Shown: positions 7,793-14,802 of the stretch, piece after piece
How positions within the stretch are numbered: position 1 is the first letter of the stretch
How the letters are laid out: every line of letters begins with the position of its first letter
NCBI GenBank assembly: GCA_017502135.1
Contig: JAFVVP010000001.1
Location: forward strand, 126,544-190,543
Source of the DNA: Clostridia bacterium
Lineage (GTDB): Bacteria > Bacillota > Clostridia > Oscillospirales > CAG-272
Reading direction: 5' to 3'
DNA: 64,000 nt
Made by a program: the position numbers and the translations under genes
The notes under the pieces: model-generated
What the model was told of the DNA's origin: nothing
The model's database searches: none
What the model saw: the letters and a program-made list of their open reading frames with translations, nothing else

Positions 7793-8668
7793 ATGAACAA
7801 TACTGTTATTATGCACGTGAATTTTGCCGAATTCCCCAAAGAGGGCTCGTTTGACGGTAAGACTATTGATGATGTATGCCGCATGGCGGCCGAGCTCGGC
7901 TATGAAGGTATTGAGTTCCGCAGCCATCTGCCCGCACACCTGCAGGATTCCACGATTGAGGACTATTACAAGCAGATCGCGGAGGGTAAGAAGAAGTACG
8001 GTCTTAAGGAGATCCTCCTCGGCGTGATCGTTGCCGACTGCATGAACCCCGACAAGGAGGTCCGCGCCGAGGCTGTGAAAACGGCGATCCGTAAGGCGCA
8101 GCTGATAAACGATCTGTGCGGCACGACTTTGTGCGACACGTCCGCAGGGGCCGTTTTCTCCACCGATACGAGCGTGGATCCCCAGGCGGTCGAGTTCCAC
8201 GGCAGCGCCGCCGCAACGGAGGAGATGTGGAATCTGACGGTCGATACCTATCAGCAGATCGGTAAAGGTCTTGAGCCCCTCGGTGTGAGATTTGCTTTAG
8301 AGACGTGCATGTGCTGTATCCACGACCTTCCCGACCCGACCCGAAAGCTCGTCGATCTCATCGACAGCCCCATGATCGGTATCAATATGGACTACGGCAA
8401 CACGGCGTGCTTCCCAAAGAAGCCGACTGTTACCGAGGCGATCGATATCTACGGCGATAAGCTGTTCTATGCGCACCTGAAGAACTCGGTGAACAAGCAG
8501 GGCTGCGCTCTCGCAGAGGGTGAGATCAACCATCGCGTGTACCTCAAAAAACTCCGCGACGTCGGCTTTGCCGGCCCGATCGCGATCGAGGCACCGCGCC
8601 CCGGCGATCGCAGATGGTTCGCTCAGCAGGATCTGGCATACTACAAGGCGGTTGTGGCTTCCATTTGA
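7793..8668 (+). CDS. Sugar phosphate isomerase/epimerase (xylose isomerase-like TIM barrel)
   Basis: A 291-residue AP-endonuclease-2/xylose isomerase-like TIM barrel. Visible elements are ELGYEGIEFRSHLPAH near the N-terminus, FALETCMCCIHD (about 164-175) with the metal-ligand Glu, IGINMDYGNT (about 201-210), FYAHLKNSVN (about 232-241) with a His ligand, and IAIEAPRPGDRRWF with the C-terminal Glu. These fit divalent-metal-dependent isomerases/epimerases of ketoses or inositols. Soluble. AAAAGGAGAA precedes the ATG. Divergently paired with the SDR dehydrogenase. Substrate unresolved. Confidence 0.85.
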   Translation: MNNTVIMHVNFAEFPKEGSFDGKTIDDVCRMAAELGYEGIEFRSHLPAHLQDSTIEDYYKQIAEGKKKYGLKEILLGVIVADCMNPDKEVRAEAVKTAIRKAQLINDLCGTTLCDTSAGAVFSTDTSVDPQAVEFHGSAAATEEMWNLTVDTYQQIGKGLEPLGVRFALETCMCCIHDLPDPTRKLVDLIDSPMIGINMDYGNTACFPKKPTVTEAIDIYGDKLFYAHLKNSVNKQGCALAEGEINHRVYLKKLRDVGFAGPIAIEAPRPGDRRWFAQQDLAYYKAVVASI

Positions 8669-8690
8669 GCGCGAAAGAATAAGTGAACAC

Positions 8691-8730
8691 AAAGAGCTGG
8701 GCCGCCGTTTTGCAGCAGTCCGGCTCTTTT
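8691..8730 (+). terminator. Probable terminator after the sugar isomerase gene
   Basis: AAAGAGC (8691-8697) pairs with GCTCTTT (8723-8729), with imperfect GC-rich inner pairing and a short T-run. Confidence 0.6.
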
Positions 8731-8747
8731 GGCTGCCGAGTGAAGTT

Positions 8748-8854
8748 GCAAGCGTCCTCGGGATTCGAATTCTCGCGCGACCTGCGCGCTCGGTCAGGGT
8801 CTGCTCTGACTGCCACTGGCAGTCATTCGCTACCGCCCCGTTCGAATCCCTTGC
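8748..8854. repeat. Structured palindromic element (MITE- or RNA-like) beside tRNA-Gln
   Basis: A 107-bp block closed by GGGATTCGAA (8760-8769) and its exact complement TTCGAATCCC (8841-8850), with outer GCAA/TTGC (8748-8751 with 8851-8854). Inside are GCGCG/CGCGC (8775-8779 with 8785-8789) and a perfect GACTGCC/GGCAGTC hairpin (8808-8814 with 8818-8824). The TTCGAATCC ends resemble tRNA T-arm sequence. It encodes no credible protein. I read it as a short interspersed palindromic element or a structured RNA; copy number elsewhere in the genome is unknown. Confidence 0.6.
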
Positions 8855-8867
8855 TATCAAACGAAAA

Positions 8868-8900
8868 AAGAAAAGCCAATCCAGAGAATTGGCTTTTCTT
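8868..8900 (-). terminator. Terminator of tRNA-Gln
   Basis: AAGAAAAGCCAAT (8868-8880) pairs with ATTGGCTTTTCTT (8888-8900); on the reverse strand it directly follows the tRNA CCA end and ends in a T-rich tail. Confidence 0.85.
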
Positions 8901-8903
8901 TTT

Positions 8904-8977
8904 TGGCTGCCGAATAGGGATTCGAACCCCAACAAACAGAGTCAGAGTCTGTCGTGCTACCGTTACACAATTCGGCA
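8904..8977 (-). tRNA. tRNA-Gln(CTG)
   Basis: 74 nt on the reverse strand. Acceptor TGCCGAA pairs with TTCGGCA, followed by discriminator G and an encoded CCA (8906-8904). The anticodon arm is ACAGA-CTCTGAC-TCTGT, giving anticodon CTG at 8945-8943; the T arm contains GGTTCGAATCC-type sequence. It reads CAG codons. Own promoter at 8989-9017 and own terminator, so it is a single-gene unit. Confidence 0.95.
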
Positions 8978-8988
8978 TCGCGGTATAT

Positions 8989-9017
8989 AGTATACCACCT
9001 GTTTTTTGCTTTGTCAA
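8989..9017 (-). promoter_or_regulatory. Sigma-A promoter of tRNA-Gln
   Basis: Reverse strand TTGACA (9017-9012), 17-nt spacer, TATACT (8994-8989): a near-consensus stable-RNA promoter. Confidence 0.88.
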
Positions 9018-9080
9018 CAGTTTTTTTTAATTTTTCAAAAGTTTTGAAAAAGAAAATTTCCCCGAAAAGCGGAGCCGTTC

Positions 9081-9109
9081 TTTACAGGGGCGTATATTTG
9101 TGGTAAAAT
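9081..9109 (+). promoter_or_regulatory. Sigma-A promoter for the small protein / pseudouridine synthase / tex unit
   Basis: TTTACA (9081-9086), 17-nt spacer, TAAAAT (9104-9109). Transcription should begin at about 9116. Confidence 0.78.
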
Positions 9110-9115
9110 ACTCCT

Positions 9116-9143
9116 ATACTAACGGCGTCTGCGGGGTTAGTAT
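9116..9143 (+). other. 5'-end hairpin of the 9.1-12.2 kb transcript
   Basis: ATACTAAC (9116-9123) pairs exactly with GTTAGTAT (9136-9143) around a 12-nt loop. It begins where the promoter predicts the transcript to start, so it may protect the 5' end or control the small ORF. No match to a riboswitch family was recognised. Confidence 0.5.
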
Positions 9144-9184
9144 GCCCCCGTAGAGAATATTTTTATGCACGGAGGAGAATTTTC

Positions 9185-9286
9185 GTGCGGGAATTTTTTT
9201 TTGATTTTGCCGTTGGGTTTGCTGTAGGACTTGGTGCGTTCGCGGTTTTTTTGGCGGCGTTTTTGGTTCTGTGGTTTATTTTTTAG
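9185..9286 (+). CDS. 33-residue hydrophobic small protein
   Basis: Not recognised as a known family. The GTG at 9185 is preceded by GGAGGAG (9171-9177) with 7-nt spacing, one of the best ribosome binding sites in the window. The product starts MREFFFDFAVGF and continues as a single hydrophobic helix with small residues (AVGLGAFAVFLAAF) ending LWFIF. It is predicted to be a one-pass membrane peptide. It lies 19 nt before the pseudouridine synthase gene and downstream of a promoter and a 5' hairpin, so it is either a genuine membrane microprotein or a translated leader that sets expression of the genes behind it. Confidence 0.6.
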   Translation: MREFFFDFAVGFAVGLGAFAVFLAAFLVLWFIF

Positions 9287-9305
9287 TATAAGAGGAGGGA
9301 GCGCC

Positions 9306-10040
9306 GTGCGACTGGACAAGTATCTCGGCGAGGCAGGCGTCGCCACGCGCAGTGAAGCGACGAAACGCATTCGCAAGGCAGAGGTGACGGTGGATGGCGT
9401 AATCGTCCGCGATCCCGCAAAGCACATTGATCCCGAAACGGCGGTGGTTACGCTTGCCGGTGAGCCCGTCGTATGGCGGAAGTTTACCTACGTGATGCTG
9501 AATAAGCCCGAGGGATACGTCAGCGCCACCGAGGATCGCGGCCCGACGGTGATGAATCTGCTCCCGCCGCAGTTCGTGCGCATGGGGTTGTTCCCGTGCG
9601 GACGACTTGATATCGATACGGTCGGTTTTTTGCTCGTTACGAATGACGGCGTTCTGGGGCACGAGCTGCTCTCGCCGCGCCATCACGTGGATAAGACGTA
9701 CCGATTCACCTGCTCGCCGCCTATCGGCGAGGAGGCAATCGGAAAACTCACCGCCGGCGTGGATATCGGGGACATTGTAACGAAGCCCGCCGAGGTGACG
9801 GCGGAGGGGACGCTTCCCGCCGTGTCCGGCACGATCACGATCCGCGAGGGGAAATTCCACCAGATCAAGCGGATGTTTCACGCGGTCGGCTCGGAGATCA
9901 CCTCGCTTGAGCGCATTTCGTTCGGGGATCTCCCGCTTGATCCGTCGCTCGTGCGCGGAGAATGGCGCTATTTGACTCCCGAGGAAGAGAATATCCTTCG
10001 GCGCGCGGCCGGCAGAGACGTACCGCCGACGGAAAAATAA
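9306..10040 (+). CDS. RsuA-family 16S rRNA pseudouridine synthase
   Basis: A 244-residue protein: S4 RNA-binding domain (RLDKYLGEAGVATRSEA, about 2-60) then the RsuA/RluB/E/F catalytic domain with LNKPEGYVS (about 69-77) and GRLDIDTVGFLL (about 101-112) holding the catalytic Asp. It should isomerise a uridine in 16S rRNA (position 516 in E. coli) in the cytosol. Start is the GTG at 9306 after AGGAGGG; the frame is open to 9231, but that would overlap the small protein and lack a ribosome binding site. Second gene of an apparent operon that continues into tex 32 nt later. Confidence 0.9.
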   Translation: MRLDKYLGEAGVATRSEATKRIRKAEVTVDGVIVRDPAKHIDPETAVVTLAGEPVVWRKFTYVMLNKPEGYVSATEDRGPTVMNLLPPQFVRMGLFPCGRLDIDTVGFLLVTNDGVLGHELLSPRHHVDKTYRFTCSPPIGEEAIGKLTAGVDIGDIVTKPAEVTAEGTLPAVSGTITIREGKFHQIKRMFHAVGSEITSLERISFGDLPLDPSLVRGEWRYLTPEEENILRRAAGRDVPPTEK

Positions 10041-10072
10041 AATCAAGAGAAAACGGAGAACATAGAATAAAA

Positions 10073-12232
10073 ATGGAAATTCTGGACATACTTTCGGTTG
10101 AACTTGGCATTCGCAAAACGCAGGCGGAGGCGGCAGTAAAACTTCTTGATGACGGCAACACCGTGCCGTTTATCGCCCGTTACCGTAAAGAGGCAACGGG
10201 AGGCCTTGACGATGAGGTGCTCCGGGCTTTGACCGAGCGGCTCACGTACCTCAGAAATCTCGAAAAACGGCGTGAAGAAGTTTTGTCTCTCATTGACGAG
10301 CAGGGAAAACTGACCGATGAGATCCGCGAGGCGGTGGCGGCGGCCGAGACGCTCACCGAGATCGACGACATCTACCGCCCGTACCGTCCGAAGAGAAAAA
10401 CGCGTGCTTCCGTTGCGAGGGAGAGAGGGCTGGAGCAGCTGGCGGCGCTCCTTATGGAGCAGTCGTCTTCGTACGAGCCCGATCTTTTGACGGTGGCGGA
10501 GGCATACGTCGATCCCGAAAAGGAAGTGCCGGATGCAAAAGCCGCTTTGGCCGGATCGTGCGACATTATCGCCGAGGATATCTCCGATAACGCGGACTAC
10601 CGCCGTGAGATCCGTACGATCACGACCGAGTACGGTATTCTGCAATCGCAGAAAACGGATGCCGACAACCCGACCTACGAGCACTATTATAACTATATGG
10701 AAAAAATTGCGGGAATCCCGTCTCACCGCGTGCTCGCGGTCAACCGCGGCGAGGCGGAGGACGTTCTGAAGGTTTCCGTACAGATCGAGAAGGATCTCAT
10801 CCTCAATTATCTTATGGCGCAGGTGATCACGGATTTTAAGAGCCCGGCTTTCAAGTACGTGGCGTCCGCCGTGTGCGATGCGTACGACCGTCTGATCGCG
10901 CCGTCGATTGAGAGAGAGATCCGCGCCGCTTTGACGGAGACAGCCGGCGAGCAGGCGATAAAACTGTTCTCCGATAACCTGAAGCACCTTCTGATGCAGG
11001 CGCCGCTCAAGGGGAAGACCGTTCTCGGCTACGACCCCGGCTACCGCACGGGATGCAAACTGGCGGTGGTCGATAAGACCGGCATGGTGATCGACACCGC
11101 GGTCATTTATCCGACGAAGCCGCAGGAGAGAATCGAAGAGAGCCGCCGCGTGGTTACGAAACTCATAAAGAAATACGGCATCGATGTCGTTGCCATTGGT
11201 AACGGAACGGCGTCCGGCGAGAGCGAGATGTTCATCGCCGATACGCTCCGTGAGATCGGCGGCGATACCAAATACATCGTCGTCAGTGAAGCGGGTGCGT
11301 CCGTGTATTCCGCATCCAAGGTGGGCGCTGAGGAGTTCCCGGATTTCGACGCAACGCAGCGTTCTGCCGTGTCTATCGCCCGCCGTCTGCAGGATCCGCT
11401 TGCCGAACTTGTGAAAATTGATCCGAAATCCATCGGCGTCGGACAGTACCAGCACGATATGAAAGAGGCGCGGCTCGATGAAGCACTCACGGGTGTCGTT
11501 GAGGACTGCGTAAACGCCGTGGGCGTTGATCTCAATACCGCGTCGTATATGCTCCTCTCCTATATCGCGGGCATCAATATGACAGCGGCGAAGAACATCG
11601 TCAAATACCGCGACGAAAACGGTGAATTCACTTCCCGCGCGCAGGTCTTGAAGGTGCCGCGGATCGGCGCCAAGGCGTACGAGCAGTGTGCGGGCTTCCT
11701 CCGCGTGCCGGGATCGAATGAAATCCTTGACAACACGGGTGTGCATCCCGAATCGTACCGTGCGGCCGAAAAGCTGCTCCGGAAATTCGGCTATACGGAA
11801 GAGGACGTGCGTCTGGGCACTCTCACCGATCTGCGCCGCCGTGCTGAGGATACCGGCATTCCTGCCTTGGCCGAAGAGATTGGCTGCGGTGAGGCGACGC
11901 TTACGGATATTATCGGAGAGCTTGAGAAGCCGGGACGCGACGTCCGCGACGGACTCCCGCAGCCGCAGCTCAAGGAGCGTGTTCTCACGATGGAGGAGCT
12001 TACGCCCGGTATGTACCTCACCGGTACGGTGCGCAACGTGATCGACTTCGGCGCGTTTGTTGATATCGGCGTGCATCAGGACGGACTTGTGCACGTTTCG
12101 GAGCTTGCCGACCGCTTCGTGAAGCATCCGAGCGAGGTCGTCTCCGTGGGCGATGTCGTAGAGGTGCGCGTGAAGGACGTCGATCTCAAGAAGAAGCGCA
12201 TCGCCTTGTCTATGAAGGGAATGAAGCGCTGA
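10073..12232 (+). CDS. tex: Tex family S1 RNA-binding protein
   Basis: A 719-residue protein, full length for Tex. Order: N-terminal helical Tex domain (VELGIRKTQAEAAVKLLDDG, then TVPFIARYRKEATGGLD), YqgF/RNase-H-like domain (LGYDPGYRTGCKLAVVD, about 323-339), helix-hairpin-helix repeats (VDLNTAS...LLSYIAGIN), and a C-terminal S1 domain (LTGTVRNVIDFGAFVDIGVHQDGLVHVSE, about 648-676). Tex binds RNA polymerase and RNA, affecting transcription and virulence or toxin genes in several bacteria. The ATG at 10073 has only a weak CGGAGAA site 10 nt or more upstream, so its translation may depend on the gene before it. Confidence 0.92.
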   Translation: MEILDILSVELGIRKTQAEAAVKLLDDGNTVPFIARYRKEATGGLDDEVLRALTERLTYLRNLEKRREEVLSLIDEQGKLTDEIREAVAAAETLTEIDDIYRPYRPKRKTRASVARERGLEQLAALLMEQSSSYEPDLLTVAEAYVDPEKEVPDAKAALAGSCDIIAEDISDNADYRREIRTITTEYGILQSQKTDADNPTYEHYYNYMEKIAGIPSHRVLAVNRGEAEDVLKVSVQIEKDLILNYLMAQVITDFKSPAFKYVASAVCDAYDRLIAPSIEREIRAALTETAGEQAIKLFSDNLKHLLMQAPLKGKTVLGYDPGYRTGCKLAVVDKTGMVIDTAVIYPTKPQERIEESRRVVTKLIKKYGIDVVAIGNGTASGESEMFIADTLREIGGDTKYIVVSEAGASVYSASKVGAEEFPDFDATQRSAVSIARRLQDPLAELVKIDPKSIGVGQYQHDMKEARLDEALTGVVEDCVNAVGVDLNTASYMLLSYIAGINMTAAKNIVKYRDENGEFTSRAQVLKVPRIGAKAYEQCAGFLRVPGSNEILDNTGVHPESYRAAEKLLRKFGYTEEDVRLGTLTDLRRRAEDTGIPALAEEIGCGEATLTDIIGELEKPGRDVRDGLPQPQLKERVLTMEELTPGMYLTGTVRNVIDFGAFVDIGVHQDGLVHVSELADRFVKHPSEVVSVGDVVEVRVKDVDLKKKRIALSMKGMKR

Positions 12233-12300
12233 ATGTGATCTCGGTGAGGCGGGGAGGTCTCGATTTCCTGCCTCAAAAAGAAGAGACGTGACGCTGTTTT

Positions 12301-12335
12301 GTGCAAAATGTACATTTTTGTGCAATATGTACAAA
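12301..12335. repeat. 19-bp-period tandem repeat with TGTACA cores
   Basis: GTGCAAAATGTACAT (12301-12315) is repeated 19 nt later as GTGCAATATGTACAA (12320-12334). Each copy contains the palindrome TGTACA. It lies between tex and the ABC ATPase promoter and could be a regulator binding site spaced about two helix turns. Confidence 0.4.
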
Positions 12336-12366
12336 TGCGGTGATTAAATTTTGGAGAAAAAAACTC

Positions 12367-12395
12367 TTTTAATTCGCGCGGATTTTTGGTACAAT
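12367..12395 (+). promoter_or_regulatory. Probable promoter of the UgpC/MsmK-like gene
   Basis: TACAAT (12390-12395) with a weak TTTTAA -35 (12367-12372) at 17-nt spacing. The leader of about 95 nt has GCCGCC/GGCGGC (12451-12466 region) and CTCTCC/GGAGA inverted repeats before the AGGAGGA site. Confidence 0.5.
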
Positions 12396-12498
12396 ATATC
12401 ACAGTCAAAAGTATGCAGGCGAACGCTCTCCGGACGAAGGAGAAGCGAGCCGCCCGACGGCGGCAATCAACACCGATAATCTTTAGGAGGATACATAC

Positions 12499-13611
12499 AT
12501 GGCAAGCCTTTCCCTTAAGCACATTTATAAGAAATATCCCGGAGGCGTAACGGCCGTTTCCGACTTCTGCCTCGAAATCAAGGACAAGGAGTTCCTCGTT
12601 CTCGTCGGTCCTTCCGGTTGCGGTAAGTCCACCACTCTCCGTATGATCGCAGGCCTTGAGGAGATCTCCGAGGGCGAACTGTTCATCGGCGAGAAGCTCG
12701 TGAACGACGTAGCACCTAAAGATCGCGATATCGCGATGGTATTCCAGAACTACGCTCTGTATCCGCATATGTCCGTGTTTGATAACATGGCATTCGGCCT
12801 GAAACTCCGCAAGACTCCGAAGGAGGAGATCAAGCGTCGCGTAGAAGAGGCTGCTCGTATCCTCGATATCACCCACCTGCTTGACAGAAAGCCGAAGGCT
12901 CTGTCCGGCGGTCAGAAGCAGCGTGTTGCTCTCGGCCGTGCAATCGTCCGTAACCCGAAGGTATTCCTTCTCGACGAGCCGCTGTCCAACCTGGACGCGA
13001 AGCTCCGTGCGACGATGAGAACCGAGCTTACCAAGATCCACCAGAGAGTCGGTACCACCTTCGTATACGTAACGCATGACCAGGTCGAGGCTATGACCAT
13101 GGCTACCCGTATCGTTGTTATGAAGGACGGTCTTATCCAGCAGGTAGATACTCCTCAGAACCTCTACGATCTGCCCGTAAACCTCTTCGTTGCAGGCTTT
13201 ATCGGCACGCCGCAGATGAACTTCATCAACTGTACGCTTGAGGAGAAGGGCGACGGCATCTACGCCGTATTCGGAACCGATGCGCTCAAGCTGCCGGCTG
13301 AGAAGGCTAACGATCCCGTTATCAAGGATTACATCGGCAAGGATGTTGTCATGGGTATCCGTCCGGAGTCCATCCACGACGAACCGATGTACATTTCCAG
13401 CATGCCCGATTCCGTAATTGAGTGCGACGTAGAAGTTACCGAGCTTATGGGCTCCGAGATCTATCTGTATCTCGTTGCCAACGAGCAGACGATGACCGCT
13501 CGCGTTTCTGCCCGCTCCACGGCTCGCGCAGGCGACGTGATCAAGATCGCGATCGATATGTCCCGCGTTCACTTCTTCGACAAGGACACCGAGCGCTATA
13601 TCGTTCACTAA
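12499..13611 (+). CDS. UgpC/MsmK-type carbohydrate ABC transporter ATP-binding protein
   Basis: A 370-residue MalK-group ATPase. Walker A GPSGCGKST (about 37-45), Q-loop FQNYALYPHM, signature LSGGQKQRVALGRA (about 134-147), Walker B VFLLDEPLSNLDAKLR, H-loop VTHDQVEA; then the C-terminal regulatory OB-fold (GIRPESI, about 290). It energises uptake of glycerol-phosphate or oligosaccharides from the cytosolic face. No permease or binding protein is adjacent, so it is probably a shared ATPase serving several transporters, as MsmK does in streptococci. A strong terminator follows directly, so it is monocistronic. Codon use looks highly optimised, suggesting high expression. Confidence 0.93.
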   Translation: MASLSLKHIYKKYPGGVTAVSDFCLEIKDKEFLVLVGPSGCGKSTTLRMIAGLEEISEGELFIGEKLVNDVAPKDRDIAMVFQNYALYPHMSVFDNMAFGLKLRKTPKEEIKRRVEEAARILDITHLLDRKPKALSGGQKQRVALGRAIVRNPKVFLLDEPLSNLDAKLRATMRTELTKIHQRVGTTFVYVTHDQVEAMTMATRIVVMKDGLIQQVDTPQNLYDLPVNLFVAGFIGTPQMNFINCTLEEKGDGIYAVFGTDALKLPAEKANDPVIKDYIGKDVVMGIRPESIHDEPMYISSMPDSVIECDVEVTELMGSEIYLYLVANEQTMTARVSARSTARAGDVIKIAIDMSRVHFFDKDTERYIVH

Positions 13612-13622
13612 TCGAAAAAACG

Positions 13623-13655
13623 AAGAGCTGCCGCATTCGCGGCGGCTCTTTTTTT
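13623..13655 (+). terminator. Terminator of the UgpC/MsmK-like gene
   Basis: AAGAGCTGCCGC (13623-13634), loop ATTC, GCGGCGGCTCTT (13639-13650), then seven T. Confidence 0.93.
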
Positions 13656-13691
13656 GTCAAAGAAATCCTTTTTGAAAATAACCAATTTCTC

Positions 13692-13720
13692 TTGATTTTC
13701 CCTTTCATGGATAGTATAAT
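13692..13720 (+). promoter_or_regulatory. Sigma-A promoter for the secreted protein gene
   Basis: TTGATT (13692-13697), 17-nt spacer, TATAAT (13715-13720). Confidence 0.8.
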
Positions 13721-13761
13721 ATATGTAGTGCCATCAACATGGAAGAGAGGAGGCGTTTACT

Positions 13762-14574
13762 ATGCTGAAACGGGTTTTTAGCGTCGTTTTGCTCCTCTCG
13801 CTTTTTTGTTCTCTGATGGCGCTTTCTTCGGCGGCCGAGCCTCTTTTCGGTGAGGTTATGTTTGCCCAGCGGTACGCCGATTTCTCAAGCTTTGCCGAGA
13901 CCGGTATCCGCTTCGGTACGGGCGGCGGTACGCCGACGGTTTCTTTTAACGAGGGCCTTTCGGTGAAGCCCGAGGATGATCTGAAAACGTATCTTCTCTT
14001 GCCTGATTTGCCGGATGGCGGTGCGTGGGCGGATACATATACGGTGGAGTTTTCGTTTTCCTTTACGGAAATCGCCGCCGCGAACGGCTATTTCGGCTTT
14101 CTCATGACCGGCAAGGGCGGCGTCCCCTCCAATCGAACGGAGCTGATCGTGCGTGCAAACGGTACGCTCGACGGCATCGGCGCGTTCAGCGATTCGTTCA
14201 AAGAAGCGATGGCGAAAGGGGAGAAGGTTACCGTTACCGTTCCCGTTCGCGAGGGTATGATGTACGAAGTAGAGGCAGTGTGCGGCGAGAGCGCAGAAAC
14301 ATTAGCTCTCCCGTCGGTCAAGATTATCGGCGAAGGCAGCCGTGGCTTCGTTGTGCGCAACGCGTCCGTCTCTGTAGAGTCGGTCTGTGTGGTCCGCGGT
14401 GTCGGCTACGCAAAGAAAATGGGCAAATACGCCACCGAATCGTACAAGATGACGGCGGGCGAGGATGACCCCGTCGCTCCTCCTACGGCAGATCGCGCCT
14501 CTCTTTCTCTGTGCATGCTTTTCGGTGCCGCTGGCTGTGCGATTTTTGTGAGCCGCCGTCGCCGCCGCGTATAA
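13762..14574 (+). CDS. Secreted protein with C-terminal membrane anchor, unknown function
   Basis: Not recognised. A 270-residue protein with an N-terminal signal peptide (MLKRVFSVVLLLSLFCSLMA, probable cleavage near SSAAEP), an extracellular region of about 205 residues rich in beta-type sequence (TYTVEFSFSFTEI, VTVTVPV, SVSVESV) without cysteine-ligand or catalytic motifs, then APPTADRASLSL, a hydrophobic segment (LCMLFGAAGCAIFV) and an Arg-rich tail SRRRRRV. This end has the layout of a sortase sorting signal, with PPTAD where LPXTG-like motifs normally are, so it is either sortase-linked through a variant motif or simply membrane-anchored. Single gene with its own promoter and terminator. 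Confidence 0.75.
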   Translation: MLKRVFSVVLLLSLFCSLMALSSAAEPLFGEVMFAQRYADFSSFAETGIRFGTGGGTPTVSFNEGLSVKPEDDLKTYLLLPDLPDGGAWADTYTVEFSFSFTEIAAANGYFGFLMTGKGGVPSNRTELIVRANGTLDGIGAFSDSFKEAMAKGEKVTVTVPVREGMMYEVEAVCGESAETLALPSVKIIGEGSRGFVVRNASVSVESVCVVRGVGYAKKMGKYATESYKMTAGEDDPVAPPTADRASLSLCMLFGAAGCAIFVSRRRRRV

Positions 14575-14610
14575 AAGTCTCCCGTTTCGGAAAAATGAAT
14601 ATGTACTCCT

Positions 14611-14645
14611 AAAGAGACTGCGTTTTTGCGCAGTCTCTTTCTTTC
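14611..14645 (+). terminator. Terminator of the secreted protein gene
   Basis: AAAGAGACTGCG (14611-14622) pairs with CGCAGTCTCTTT (14629-14640), followed by CTTTC. Confidence 0.85.
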
Positions 14646-14701
14646 AGTGATAAAAAACCACCTCGTTCACAAAATATTAACAAAATGTATTTATATTAGT
14701 G

Positions 14702-14730
14702 TTGATTTTGGGGCGGCAAAATGGTAAATT
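14702..14730 (+). promoter_or_regulatory. Sigma-A promoter of the hrcA heat-shock operon
   Basis: TTGATT (14702-14707), 17-nt spacer, TAAATT (14725-14730), directly upstream of the CIRCE operator. Confidence 0.8.
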
Positions 14731-14742
14731 GTTAGTCGAGAG

Positions 14743-14769
14743 TTAGCACTTTGGCAAACAGAGTGCTAA
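14743..14769. promoter_or_regulatory. CIRCE operator (HrcA binding site)
   Basis: TTAGCACTT, 9-nt spacer, GAGTGCTAA. One arm differs from the consensus TTAGCACTC-N9-GAGTGCTAA at a single base. It lies 13 nt after the -10 box, so HrcA binding would block transcription of the operon it heads. Confidence 0.96.
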
Positions 14770-14802
14770 AATGAACCGTTCGGAGAGGGGGCGACATCCA
14801 AA

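Noticed and set aside
8520..9030. ORFs of 115-156 residues spanning the tRNA-Gln region
   Set aside because: They translate the antisense of tRNA-Gln, its terminator and the palindromic element; the recurring PNRDSNP-type peptide is a known artefact of tRNA antisense.
10043..12334. 763-residue reverse ORF
   Set aside because: Antisense of tex; His/Arg/Asp-rich translation typical of shadow frames.
14743..14769. CIRCE site as a novel operator
   Set aside because: It is the well-known HrcA operator with a single mismatch, exactly where expected.
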